Assembly (NCBI GenBank): GCA_034521495.1
Contig: JAXHMK010000004.1
Coordinates: forward strand, 1 to 64,000
Reading direction: 5' to 3'
DNA from: Balneolaceae bacterium
GTDB lineage: Bacteria > Bacteroidota > Rhodothermia > Balneolales > Balneolaceae
DNA: 64,000 nucleotides
Shown: positions 19,265 through 29,825 of the stretch, one piece after another
How the letters are laid out: each line of letters starts with the position of its first letter
Position numbering within the stretch: the stretch's first letter is position 1
Notes under the pieces: generated by a model
What the model was told of the DNA's origin: nothing
Databases searched by the model: none
Seen by the model: the letters and a program-made list of their open reading frames with translations, nothing else
Program-made: the position numbers and the translations under genes

Positions 19265-19645
19265 ATGAAGTTTTTGGTAGTTGACGACGAAAAAGATGTT
19301 GAAGCCCTGTTTCGGCAGCGTTTTAGAAAAGAGATACGAAGTGGTACTCTGGAGTTGGTATTTGCCTTTTCGGGGCAGGAAGCTTTGGATATCATTAAAA
19401 GCACCAGTCCGCCGGACATCGTCTATATTTTTTCTGATATCAACATGCCGGGAATGTCTGGATTGGAATTACTGGATAAAGTAAAGGCCCAATTTCCACA
19501 GATTCAGATCAGTATGATTTCGGCTTACGGCGATAATGAAAACTATAAAAAAGCGATAAACTCAGGAGCTAAGGAGTTCTTTACAAAACCAATTGATTTC
19601 GGCTCATTAAAGCAGGAAGTACAGCAAATGCTGGATGAGTTGTAA
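19265..19645 (+). CDS. Stand-alone response-regulator receiver
   Basis: 126 residues, one CheY-like domain with no output domain. The acidic pocket is VVDDEKD at the N-terminus, the phospho-acceptor Asp is in FSDINMPGMSG (about 58), the switch residue Ser is in ISAYGD (about 88), and the Lys is in FTKPIDF. It follows the trifunctional kinase by 10 bases and precedes another kinase by 75, so it is likely co-expressed and phosphorylated by one or both. It is a close paralogue of the receiver at 39226, with the same motifs throughout. With no DNA-binding part, it must act by protein contact or as a phosphate relay or sink. Confidence 0.92.
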   Translation: MKFLVVDDEKDVEALFRQRFRKEIRSGTLELVFAFSGQEALDIIKSTSPPDIVYIFSDINMPGMSGLELLDKVKAQFPQIQISMISAYGDNENYKKAINSGAKEFFTKPIDFGSLKQEVQQMLDEL

Positions 19646-19719
19646 TTCTTTAAATAACTACAATAGGATGAACGGGCAGTGTTAACATCCTACAATTTAT
19701 TCAGACACTTGTTCGTATT

Positions 19720-22700
19720 ATGAATCTTCAAAAAAAAACATCCTATCAATTAATTCTCGTCTGTCTCTTTCTTGCCATCTTCACTTTTGAGATTACCCGG
19801 GCACAGACCATCAATCCGCAATTCATATCCATTTCTGATGGCCTTGCATCCACTCAGGTTCAGGCCATTCATCAGGACCAGTACGGGCTTTTGTGGATCG
19901 GTACGACCAACGGCCTTCAAAAGTATGATGGCATTACATTCAAAACCTATAAAACCGAATCCGGACAACCCAACAGCCTGATTGACAATGATGTTTGGGG
20001 ACTTGAGGAAAATGAAAATGGCGATCTGTGGATCGCTACCAGAAATGGTATTTCAAAGTACAACCGTAATACTGACACCTTCAATAATTATGATTTCAAC
20101 GAGGAGTTTGAACTTGCCACTTTTGATGGCGGCTGGGTTTTTAACCTCTTCAAAGACAGCCAAAACAGGCTGTGGGCTACAACTATATTTGCCGGAATTT
20201 TGCTCTTTAATCCTACCAGTGACCAGTGGGAAATGCCGGAATATGAGTTTGAAGATTCGGAAGATACAAACCTGCGGGATTTTATTCTTGCCATAACCGA
20301 AGATCCATCAGGAACGATTTGGGTAGGAACCAGGGCCCGCGGCCTGTATTCATTAGCCCCAGGCGATTCTGCTTTTAAAAAAGCTCCTGTTTCTTCCTCC
20401 ACCCCTGTGGATTTCACTGAGAATCCCAATCATATCTCTTACCTGTACGCTGATTCAACAAATACACTTTGGATCACAACAAGAACCGGCATTTACAAGT
20501 ACAATCCGGAATCCGGTGTCGTAAAAACCATCAAAGAATATAATTATGGGGCTGGCCTCAGTACGAACAACTGGAATAACATTCGGCCAGACAGCAAAGG
20601 AAATATCTGGATTACCAATAATTTCAGAGGGATTCTCAGGTTTGATGGTATATCAGACCAATACCAGGAAGTTGTTATTTCCGGCAGCACCCAGTTTTCT
20701 GACGGGGGATGGAACATAATACTCACCGATTTTAAAATTGATAATAGTGGGATTTTTTGGTTTGGTACCATCAGCCGCGGACTCCTGAAATACGATCCGA
20801 TCAACAATCCCTTCAAGCATTATGCTCACCTTGAAAACAGTGAAACCAATCTCGATGGCAATGGTACATTCAGCCTTTTGAAATCAGAGGTGGACCCTGG
20901 TATTCTTTATGTAGGAACACGCGGTGGCTGGCTGAACATTCTCGACCGTGAAACCCAAACGTTTAATCAGGTAACTTTTACGGCTGTTAATGATCTGTAT
21001 GGTGGTTCTGTAAGAAGTATTGCCGAAAATGACGATGGTTCACTCTGGCTGGGAACATGGGGAGACGGACTTATTCGAACAGATTCCAATTACCAGGAAA
21101 CTGAACGCTACACATATGAACCGGGATCATTTACCGGCCTTTCGAATGACCAGGTTCGGGTTCTGAAAAAACATTCCAATGGTGATTTGTGGATTGGTAC
21201 CAATGCCGGACTTCACGTGCTTCAATCCGAAACGGGACAAATACAGCGTATTCAAAGCCTGATGTCGAGAATATACCCGGAGCAACTCTATAAACTGACA
21301 AATAATTTCCTGGCGAACGATCCTAAAATTGCAGGCATCAAACGCGTTTCAGATTACCAGGATTTAAGTGAATCTATAGAAATTGAGACTCCCGGAGAAT
21401 ACCTGGTCATTGCTGTTGGTGAGGGAACAGACGGTGCGATGTATGATTATGGATGGATTGAAAATGAAGAAGGTGATACCCTATGGACTGCAAACAAAAT
21501 TGACAACTCATTTCATGCAGGGGGTGCATTAAAAAACCGGATCATCATCGAAAAACTCACGTTAGAGGAAGGAACCGTTAACCTGAGATATTTTTCGGAT
21601 GACAGCCACAGTTATGATTTATGGAATGAACCAGCACCTTCATACACTAACTTATGGGGTATAGCACTTGTAAAAATTGATGATTACGAACAACATGGTG
21701 AGATCAATCAATTTCTGCAGGAAAGTGGCAGTGAAATTTACATCACTTCAAATAGTATTCAAGATATTCAGCTGGACGGTGACATCGTTTGGATTGCCGG
21801 GGGGAATTCAGGCCTGGAAAAAATTGATACGTCTACCAACTCAGTAGATACCTACCGCTTCGACCTGGATAATTCCAATTCCATCAGCAGCAATTCCATT
21901 TATGGCATTTATCAACAACCCGATGGCGTTCTCTGGATCACAACCAATGAGGGCTTAAACAGGTTCGACCCACAGACAGAAATATTTACTCACTTCACCG
22001 AAGAGGACGGTTTGCCAACCAACTTTACAGAGTCCGTTTTGCCGGGAGAAAATGGCGGGCTTTGGATCTCCACGCAAAGCGGCCTGTCACAAATGATTGT
22101 AAGCGAATCGCTCGGCAGAACAACATTTATCAATTATGATGCATCAGACGGCCTTGGAGGAGAAAATTATATCGGCCTCGTAGCTGCAAAAACCGATGAC
22201 GGCACTTATTACTTCGGTGGAGAACATGGCCTCAACGAATTCACAAATATTGAGGCGAACCTTGTTGCGCCCTCTATGTTTATATCTGATCTGAAAATTT
22301 CGAACAAGTCCGTTCTTGAAATGGGTGAAGACTCTCCGATTGATGGCAGCTTTTTTAATGCTGAGAACATTGAACTCTCTCATACACAGAATGATCTCAG
22401 TTTTGATTTTACTGCCCTACATTTCGCCAATCCGGGAAAAAATCAGTACGCCCACATGCTGGAAGGGTTTGATGAAGACTGGATTTATGATAACCGGAAC
22501 TTTGCATCCTACACCAACCTTGAGCCGGGAAATTATACATTTCGGGTACGTGGGTCGAATTCGGACGGCATCTGGAATGAAGATGGTAAATCGTTATCTA
22601 TTTCTATCGCTCCGCCCTGGTGGAAAACCCTCTGGGCTTACAGTTTCTATATAATACTGCTGATTGGCGGTTTCATAACGGTTGACAGAGTTCAGAGAAA

Positions 22701-23679
22701 AAGACTGATGCGTAAGCAATTGGAACGCGCACGACAGAAAGAACTCAAACATGCCAAAGAGATCGAAAAAGCCTACGAGAATCTCAAGGCAGCACAAGAA
22801 CAGCTCGTCCAGCAGGAAAAGCTCGCCTCCCTCGGCCAGCTCACTGCCGGCATCGCTCACGAAATCAAGAATCCGCTGAACTTTGTGAATAATTTTTCGG
22901 ATTTGAGTATCGAGTTGGTGGAAGAAGCGAGGGAAGAAGTGAAAACGCAAAAGGCAAAAGTGAAAAGAAACATCCCCTCTCCCGAGGGAGAGGGCCAGGG
23001 TGAGGGCGATCAAGGCAGCGAAACCGACCTCATCCTCGATATCCTCGACGACATCGAAGCCAACCTGCGCAAAATTCACGAACACGGCACCCGCGCAGAC
23101 GGCATCGTAAAATCCATGCTTCAGCACTCTCGCGGCGGTTCGGGGGATATGGTACCCACAGACCTGAACGCAATGATACAGGAATACGCAAACCTGGCTT
23201 TCCATGGTATGCGGGCTGGAAAAAATCCTATTAATGTAGATATCGAGTTAGACTTGGATAAGAATATTGGGGAAGTGAAAATGATCGGTGAAGACTTCAG
23301 CCGGGTGATTCTGAATTTGTGTAATAATGCATTTGATGCGATGAAGGAAAAGGCCCTCTCCCCCAGCCCCTCTCCCCGAGGGAGAGGGGTGCCCGAAGGG
23401 CGGGGTGAGGGCGAATACAGCCCGAAACTAACCGTCCGAACCCATCAAAAAAATCAAACCGTAACCATCGAAATCGTGGACAACGGGCCGGGTATTCCCG
23501 ACGCCATCAAGGACAAAATACTGCAGCCGTTTTTTACGACTAAGAAAGGAACCGCAGGTACCGGGCTTGGGCTGAGTATTACGAACGATATCATAAAGGC
23601 GCACGGTGGACGGATGAAGATAAAAAGTTCGCCCGGTGAAGGTTCTGTTTTTTCAATTTACTTAGAGCTAAAGGATTAG
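19720..23679 (+). CDS. Periplasmic-propeller sensor histidine kinase
   Basis: 1319 residues. Signal peptide (1-29, ending TRAQ); a two-bladed set of Reg_prop repeats (recurring LWIGT.NGL and IWVGTRARGL) in the periplasm; an extra region at about 511-672 between repeats; a Y_Y_Y domain (FRVRGSNSDGIWNEDG); one membrane helix (about 966-990); coiled coil; H-box AGIAHEIKNPLNFV (about 1045); ATPase domain (NLCNNAFDAM, DNGPGIP, GTGLGLSI). Such kinases usually sense carbohydrates or other small molecules in the periplasm. There is no receiver or HTH domain, unlike the hybrid at 30179. It carries two palindromic inserts (22971-23008 and 23353-23410). One base separates it from the next kinase gene. 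Confidence 0.92.
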   Translation: MNLQKKTSYQLILVCLFLAIFTFEITRAQTINPQFISISDGLASTQVQAIHQDQYGLLWIGTTNGLQKYDGITFKTYKTESGQPNSLIDNDVWGLEENENGDLWIATRNGISKYNRNTDTFNNYDFNEEFELATFDGGWVFNLFKDSQNRLWATTIFAGILLFNPTSDQWEMPEYEFEDSEDTNLRDFILAITEDPSGTIWVGTRARGLYSLAPGDSAFKKAPVSSSTPVDFTENPNHISYLYADSTNTLWITTRTGIYKYNPESGVVKTIKEYNYGAGLSTNNWNNIRPDSKGNIWITNNFRGILRFDGISDQYQEVVISGSTQFSDGGWNIILTDFKIDNSGIFWFGTISRGLLKYDPINNPFKHYAHLENSETNLDGNGTFSLLKSEVDPGILYVGTRGGWLNILDRETQTFNQVTFTAVNDLYGGSVRSIAENDDGSLWLGTWGDGLIRTDSNYQETERYTYEPGSFTGLSNDQVRVLKKHSNGDLWIGTNAGLHVLQSETGQIQRIQSLMSRIYPEQLYKLTNNFLANDPKIAGIKRVSDYQDLSESIEIETPGEYLVIAVGEGTDGAMYDYGWIENEEGDTLWTANKIDNSFHAGGALKNRIIIEKLTLEEGTVNLRYFSDDSHSYDLWNEPAPSYTNLWGIALVKIDDYEQHGEINQFLQESGSEIYITSNSIQDIQLDGDIVWIAGGNSGLEKIDTSTNSVDTYRFDLDNSNSISSNSIYGIYQQPDGVLWITTNEGLNRFDPQTEIFTHFTEEDGLPTNFTESVLPGENGGLWISTQSGLSQMIVSESLGRTTFINYDASDGLGGENYIGLVAAKTDDGTYYFGGEHGLNEFTNIEANLVAPSMFISDLKISNKSVLEMGEDSPIDGSFFNAENIELSHTQNDLSFDFTALHFANPGKNQYAHMLEGFDEDWIYDNRNFASYTNLEPGNYTFRVRGSNSDGIWNEDGKSLSISIAPPWWKTLWAYSFYIILLIGGFITVDRVQRKRLMRKQLERARQKELKHAKEIEKAYENLKAAQEQLVQQEKLASLGQLTAGIAHEIKNPLNFVNNFSDLSIELVEEAREEVKTQKAKVKRNIPSPEGEGQGEGDQGSETDLILDILDDIEANLRKIHEHGTRADGIVKSMLQHSRGGSGDMVPTDLNAMIQEYANLAFHGMRAGKNPINVDIELDLDKNIGEVKMIGEDFSRVILNLCNNAFDAMKEKALSPSPSPRGRGVPEGRGEGEYSPKLTVRTHQKNQTVTIEIVDNGPGIPDAIKDKILQPFFTTKKGTAGTGLGLSITNDIIKAHGGRMKIKSSPGEGSVFSIYLELKD
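22971..23008 (+). repeat. In-frame palindrome, kinase site 1
   Basis: Nine-base arms ccctctccc (22975-22983) and gggagaggg (22986-22994) with loop ga, followed by ccagggtgaggg. Encodes IPSPEGEGQGEG within the linker after the H-box helix. The same insert with a slightly changed loop is at 29396-29415 in the neighbouring kinase. Confidence 0.75.
23353..23410 (+). repeat. In-frame palindrome, kinase site 2
   Basis: Core arms cccctctccc (23367-23376) and gggagagggg (23380-23389), nested within outer gccctc/gagggc arms (23354-23359 and 23407-23412). Encodes ALSPSPSPRGRGVPEGRGEG between the N-box (NNAFDAM) and YSPKLTVRT, in the ATP-lid side of the ATPase domain. The trifunctional kinase lacks it at this site (MREKMNSDLTENYSPKL), so it is an insertion. 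Confidence 0.75.
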
Positions 23680-25517
23680 CATGGATTCTCAAAAGAAAAA
23701 ATTATTGGAAGAGACCTACGAACGAATCATAAATGTGGGCCTGTGCATCGTACCGTATGAGGATTTATCCGATCTCGCTGCTCCTGAACTGATGTTGTTT
23801 GGCACTACAAAAGATGAAAAAGTTTTCTCATTCAATGAGTTAGACGCGATGTTTAAATCCCAGTATGAACAAATGGACGGCTTTATGCCCTCGCTTGATC
23901 GTAAACGGCTTTTCACCCGAATATCAGACGATGGAAACAACGCCTTTATCACAGAAGAGATAACCCTTACTATTGCATCAGATAAGGTTGCCAATTACAT
24001 CTACATGCGCACCAGCTGCGTGATGGAATATATTGACAACCTGTGGAAACTGTCCCACTGGCATGCTTCCACACCCGTTGATACGGAAAATGATCACTGG
24101 CACCTGGAGGAGTGGAAGCGGGAAAAAGAGAAACTTCAAAAGCTGGTTGATCAGCAGACGGCCGATCTTAAAAGCAAAAACCGGGAGCTGGAGATTGAAG
24201 CCGCAATAGAGCGTGTTCGGGCGCGGACCATGGCCATGAAGCACTCCGATGAGCTGACGGAAGCTTCAGAAGTTTTGGATCAGCAGGTACGTGCGCTCGG
24301 TATCGAAACTTGGGGCTGTGCATTCCATATTTATGCAGATGATCCGGAAGGCGACTATGAATGGTTCAGCAGCCGCGAAGGATCGTTGCCCTTTTATAAA
24401 ACACCTCGTGAAAAATTCTTCCTGTCGTTTTACGAAAAAGGGCAAGCAGGCGAAACCTTTCATGTAGAGGAGTTCATAGGAGAAGACTGCAAAGAGCATT
24501 ACGACTACCTGATGGCCCTGCCCGTGATCGGTGACGCACTCGGAGAGATTGTAGATGCCGGCGGGTCCCTGCCCGATTCGCAGTATGATCATGTTGCTTT
24601 CTTCAAACATGGCTACGTCCTGTTCATCACCTACGAACCGGTGCCGGAAGCTCATGATGTTTTTAAACGTTTTGCCAAGGTTTTCGAACAGACCTACACC
24701 CGCTTCCTGGACCTCCAAAAAGCCGAAGAACAGGCCCGTGAAGCCCAAATTGAAGCAGCTCTTGAAAGGGTTAGGGGTCGATCAATGGGGATGCATAAAA
24801 GCGAAGAGTTGGTTGAAGTGGTTCGTCAACTCAAAAAGGAGATCATGGAGTTGGGAATTGATATCGATGTTATACAGATCGTTATTGACTTCACTGACGA
24901 TCCACTTGATGGATTGAATGATTGGGTTTCTGTTGAGGGACGGCGGTATCTTGAAACATTTCATATACCATTTATAGAGCATCCAATCACTACAAAATTT
25001 TATGAGACGCTTAATAATGATCTTGGAACTTTCACAGCAAAATATTCAAAGGCTGAAAAGAACGCCTATTTCAAATTATTATTCAAGCATTCTGATTTTA
25101 AAGACACTCCGGAGGAAAGAAAGAATTTCATTCTAAACGCCCCCGGGTGGGTAATTTGTGGCGTAATTTTAAAAAACTCCTCGATGAAGTTTGCTCGATA
25201 TAACCTCAAAGAGTTTACCATAGAAGAAGTAGAAATATTTAAACGCTTAGGAAAAGTATTTGGGCAAGCCTACACCCGTTTTCTCGACCTCCAAAGAGCT
25301 GAAGAACAGGCTAGAAAAGCAGAAATTGAAGCGGCTTTGGAACGAGTTCGTGCACGTTCCATGGTGATGCACCACAGTACTGAATTGATCGAGGTGGTTC
25401 GACTTCTTGACCGAGAGATCAAAGGACTGGGAATTCAGAATGTTGATGCGACACAGATAGCCACAGATCTTTCAGATCCTGATGAAGGAGTGAATGTTAG
25501 CAAGCAATACATAAAAA

Positions 25518-25564
25518 GAGCCAAAAAAGCGGCTGAATGTTGTTGATTCAGGCTTTTTTGGCTC
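25518..25564 (+). terminator. Hairpin at the left end of IS1380 copy 2
   Basis: Same two-part stem as in copy 1: gagccaaaaaagc (25518-25530) with gcttttttggctc (25552-25564) and an inner ctgaat/attcag. The interrupted kinase frame terminates inside it at TGA 25544-25546. It should reduce read-through from the strong upstream operon into the transposase gene. Confidence 0.6.
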
Positions 25565-25614
25565 GAATAATTTCACTTATTTAGGTGAGACAAATCAAAC
25601 TAAAGAAGTGAGAT

Positions 25615-26904
25615 ATGCATATTACAAAATCATCGGATAAGATAACACCATTTGGCGGATTAGATTTTTGTTTGGAAAGTTTTCATACGTGCGGGCTGGC
25701 GGGACTGATTGACCGGCACCTCGGCCCGAGAGGTCAAACGGCCGGGTTTTCCTACAGCGATATTGTTGCCAACCTCATGAGCGTATTGTTTACCGGCGGG
25801 GACTGCGCCGAGGATCTGGCCGAGCACCTGCGCGAGCCCCTCCACCGCACGCGGGGCCTCTCGCCGTGCAGCCCCGACACGCTGCTTCGCGGGGTCAAGC
25901 AGCTGGCCTGCGACTCCCGCCAGCTTACTCATCCAACCAGCGGTGTGAACCACACGTTCAACATCAATGAGCCGCTAAACGAATTGTTGGTGAAAGCCTT
26001 GCGGACCACCGGACAACTCAGCAACCGGCGCTGCTATACTCTGGACTATGACAACAAGGTTATTGAAACCGAGAAATGGGATGCGGTGCGAACCTACAAG
26101 AAGTGCACCGGCTATCAGCCGGGGGTTGCCAGCATTGAGGGCATGCCGGTAAGCATCGAAGGACGAAGCGGCAACAGCCAGGCGAGCTTTGCCCAGCACG
26201 AAACCCTCGACCGACTGTTCGAACGGCTGAATGCCCATGATGTGAGCATTGGCCGCTTTCGGGCCGATTCAGCTTCCTATCAACAGGACGTCGTTGATCT
26301 GGTGCAACCCCATACCAACCAGTTCTACATCCGGGCCAAACGCTCGGCGGAGATGCTCCGACAGATTGCGGCGATCGACCAGGACGACTGGAGGTCGGTG
26401 AAGCTGAACTGGCAGCCGATGGATGTAGCCGAGCTGGCCGACTGGCGGCCCTTTGACGGGCAAACCTCCTATCGGCTGATCGTCAGCCGCATCAAACGAG
26501 ACGACCAGCAGGGCGATCTGTTCAGCGAGTCTGCCTACACCTACCGGGCCATTCTAACCAACGATCGTGAGAGCTCCCCGGAGGAAATTGTTGCCTTCTA
26601 CAACAAACGCGGAGCCAGTGAGCGGGTCTTTGATATCATGGGCAACGATTTTAGCTGGTCGCGGCTGCCCTGCTCGTTCCTCTCGCAGAACACGGCCTTT
26701 ATGATTCTCACGGCCATCATCGCCAACTTCTATCGTTACATCCTCAGCCTCTACTCAAAGCGCATCCCCTGGCTGAAGGTCACCTACCGGCTTAAAAAGT
26801 TTATCTTTCGATTCATTAGCGTTCCCGCCAAGTGGATTCGCTCAGGCAGGCAGAATATCCTTAAACTCTACACCGGTAAGGGCTACGAGCTGCTTCTGGA
26901 GTAG
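25615..26904 (+). CDS. IS1380-family transposase, intact
   Basis: 429 residues, a full-length DDE transposase of the DDE_Tnp_1_4 type. The N-terminal region starts MHITKSSDKITPFGGLDF and carries the usual FSYSDIVANLMSVLFTGGDC segment. Candidate catalytic acids are Asp in TLDYDNKVIE (about 144), Asp in GRFRADSASYQQ (about 221) and Glu in NKRGASERVFDIMGNDFSW (about 337). The C-terminus is basic. It is the only intact transposase in the window. Its GC-rich codon use differs from its neighbours, consistent with recent arrival. Confidence 0.95.
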   Translation: MHITKSSDKITPFGGLDFCLESFHTCGLAGLIDRHLGPRGQTAGFSYSDIVANLMSVLFTGGDCAEDLAEHLREPLHRTRGLSPCSPDTLLRGVKQLACDSRQLTHPTSGVNHTFNINEPLNELLVKALRTTGQLSNRRCYTLDYDNKVIETEKWDAVRTYKKCTGYQPGVASIEGMPVSIEGRSGNSQASFAQHETLDRLFERLNAHDVSIGRFRADSASYQQDVVDLVQPHTNQFYIRAKRSAEMLRQIAAIDQDDWRSVKLNWQPMDVAELADWRPFDGQTSYRLIVSRIKRDDQQGDLFSESAYTYRAILTNDRESSPEEIVAFYNKRGASERVFDIMGNDFSWSRLPCSFLSQNTAFMILTAIIANFYRYILSLYSKRIPWLKVTYRLKKFIFRFISVPAKWIRSGRQNILKLYTGKGYELLLE

Positions 26905-29391
26905 CCAACCGCCCCGCCATCTCCACTGACGCTATTCGTTAATCCAAATTTGTGGCAGAGGTGTGTCCATGAGTAAAAAAATACAGCAAAATAGGCATCC
27001 GTTAGCGGTCAACAGTGGTAAAAAACAGCAAAGAATCACGGGAAATCTACAAATACGATAGTATTGTCAATCAAATTTTAGAAAATGAGTACTGTTATTG
27101 TACTATCTTAGGTCAAGGTCGAAGAAATGGATTACCTGAAAAAATTTCATGTACCGTACATAGATCATCCTGTCATTTCCAATCTATTTGAGGAGTTCAA
27201 GAAGAAAGAAAATTTTTACACGGAAAAATATTCTAAGGCTGAAAATAATCGGCTTTTCAAATTACTCTTTAAGTATTCCGATTTTAAATCGATTCCAAAG
27301 GAAAGACAATCAGTCCTTCTTAACTCACCCGGTTTGGTTAGATCCTCAGTGATTCTTAAAAACTCGGCCCTGATCTTTCAACATAATGGACTGGATGAAT
27401 TCAGTGAAGAAGATAATGCGATATTCAAACGATTTGGAGTAGTATTTGAACAGGCATACACCCGGTTTTTGGATTTACAAAAAGCCGAAGAACAAGCACG
27501 CGAAGCACAGATTGAAGCGGCGTTGGAAAGAGTGAGAAGCCGAACTATGGCCATGCAGCATAGTGAGGACTTAAGCGAGACCTCAGCGGAAATGTTTAGA
27601 CAGATACAAGAACTCGGATTGGAACAATGGAGCTGTGGCTTTAACATTTTCGATCACGAAAACAATACCATTACCCAATGGGTAAGTTCTGGTGATGGGC
27701 GGATGATCCCTCCTTTTGAGACCCCTTCTAACGAAGATGTATTCAGGACTATAACTGAAGCGTTCAAAGAGGATGAATCCTTTATTAGTATTGAAATGAG
27801 CGGCGAAGAACTTAAAGCTCATTATGATTATATGAGTTCACTTCCGGTAGTCGGTGAACAGATAGCTGCGCTTAAAGAGGCTGGTATAGAGGTCCCCAAT
27901 CATCAGGTGTTGAATATTGCCTTTTTCAAACATGGCTACCTTCTGTTTATCACATTCGAACAGGTCCCGGAATATCATCAGATTTATAAACGCTTTGCGG
28001 ACGTGTTTAAACAAACCTACACCCGCTTCCTCGACCTAAAAAAAGCTGAGAAGCAGGCTCGCGGAATCGCAGATTGAAGCGGCTCTGGAAAGAGTAAGGA
28101 GCCGCACCATGGGCATGCAGTCCAGTGATGAACTGCCGGAAGTGGCCAACCTCCTGTTTTTAGAAGTGCAGGCGCTGGGTATTCCGGCATGGAGCTGTGG
28201 ATATTGCATTTTATTGGACGATGGCAAGTCGAGCACCTGTATCATGAGCAGTGAGGGTACACTTCAAAAGCCTTTTATGCTGCCTCACTCAGGAGAAGCT
28301 TCGTTCATTGAATGGGACGATTTTGTCCAGAGTGAGGAAACGTTTTTTACCCAGGAATTGGGAGGAAAAGCCATTGAGAGTCACTACAATTTCATGAAAT
28401 CTCTTCCGCAGCTGACTCCGATTTTCAGGGAACTTGAAGAAGCCGGGCTATCTCTCCCCACTTATCAGATCAATCACCTCTGCAAGATTTCTCACGGATT
28501 TCTCCTGTTCATCACATATGAACCGGTTCCGGATGCTCACGACATTTTCAAACGCTTTACGAATGTATTTGAGCAAACTTACACTCGCTTTCTCGATCTG
28601 AAAAAAGCTGAAAAACTGGCCCTCGAAACCGCACGCCAATCCTCTCTTGATCGTATTCGCGCTGAAATAGGCTCCATGCGGAGTGCGGGGGACTTGAATC
28701 AAATTACTCCCATTATCTGGGATGAACTCAAAACGCTGGACATTCCCTTCATCCGTTGCGGCGTGTTTATTATCGATGAGGAGAACGGTATCAGCCACAC
28801 TTACCTGAGTACTTCTCAAGGCGAGCCGATTGCCGCTCTTCACCTTCCCATTGAGGGAATTTCGTTGGTTGAGAATGCCGTTGAAGCCTGGCGAAAAAGA
28901 AAAATTTACACTGAACACTGGGACAAACAGGATTTTCGCGATTGGTCTCAAAACCTGATCGACCGCGGGTTCATTGATTCCAAGAAGAAATACGAAGCCG
29001 GTTCCGCCCCGGAAACCCTCGACCTGCATTTCCTGCCCTTTAAACACGGAATGTTGTATATCGGCAATACCGAATCTCTCTCACAAGAGAAGCTGGATCT
29101 CGGTCAATCCATGGCTAAAGCTTTTTCCGTTGCGTACGATCGGTACGAAGACTTCAACAAACTCGAACAGGCCAAACAGAAAATAGAGGAAGCCTTCCGG
29201 GAGCTTGAAGCTGCGAAAGACCAGCTCGTTCAACAAGAAAAACTCGCAAGCCTCGGCCAACTCACGGCTGGAATTGCTCACGAGATCAAGAATCCACTCA
29301 ATTTTGTGAATAATTTTTCGGATTTGAGTATTGAGTTGGTTGAGGAAGTACGAGAAGAAGTGAAAACGCAAAAGGCAAAAGTGAAAAGAAA

Positions 29392-29430
29392 CATCCCCTC
29401 TCCCGGGGGAGAGGGCCAGGGTGAGGGCGA
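29392..29430 (+). repeat. In-frame palindrome, kinase site 1 (third kinase)
   Basis: Arms ccctctccc (29396-29404) and gggagaggg (29407-29415) around gg, then ccagggtgaggg. Encodes IPSPGGEGQGEG at the same protein position as the insert at 22971. Flanking bases are also almost identical, so this copy may have spread by kinase gene duplication or conversion rather than by separate insertion. Confidence 0.75.
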
Positions 29431-29772
29431 ACAAGGCAGCGAAACCGACCTCATCCTCGACATCCTCAACGACATCGAAGCCAATCTCCGCAAAATCCAT
29501 GAACACGGCACCCGCGCCGATGGTATTGTAAAATCGATGCTTCAGCATTCCCGCGGCGGAGAGGGCAAGATGGAGCCGACCGATGTCAATGCCCTCATCA
29601 AAGAATACGCAAACCTGGCATTTCATGGAATGCGTGCCGGGAAAGAGCCGATTAATGTTGATATTGATCTGCAATTGGATAAGGATGTTGGCGAAATCCC
29701 AATGATTGCAGAAGACTTTAGCCGGGTGATTTTGAATATTGTGAATAATGCGTTTGATGCGATGAAGGAAAA

Positions 29773-29825
29773 GGCCCTCTCCCCCAACCCCTCTCCCGCG
29801 GGAGAGGGGCGAAGGGGTGAGGGCG
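29773..29825 (+). repeat. In-frame palindrome, kinase site 2 (third kinase)
   Basis: A perfect 22-base palindrome (29788-29809, arms cccctctcccg and cgggagagggg) within outer gccctc/gagggc arms. Encodes ALSPNPSPAGEGRRGEG just before EYSPKLTVRT. It is shorter than its counterpart at 23353 but in the same place, showing length change that keeps the reading frame. Confidence 0.75.

Larger units (their letters stand above)
25501..27110 (+). mobile_element. IS1380-family insertion sequence, copy 2 (intact)
   Basis: Limits come from comparison with copy 1. It interrupts sensor unit 3 of the kinase gene. Two readings of the ends are possible. If the element is 25501-27107, a 4-base duplication TTAG flanks it (25497-25500, 27108-27111), but removing element plus one TTAG leaves the gene out of frame. 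If it is 25501-27110, no duplication is seen, but excision restores the frame (GVN then VRVKVEEMDYL, matching GLNDWVSVEGRRYL of unit 2) and the ends align better as inverted repeats. High similarity to copy 1 points to recent movement. Confidence 0.88.

Noticed and set aside
22971-23410. Palindromes in the kinase genes as internal terminators
   Set aside because: They lie in frame within conserved coding sequence, lack T-runs and occur at homologous protein positions; termination there would cut the kinases.
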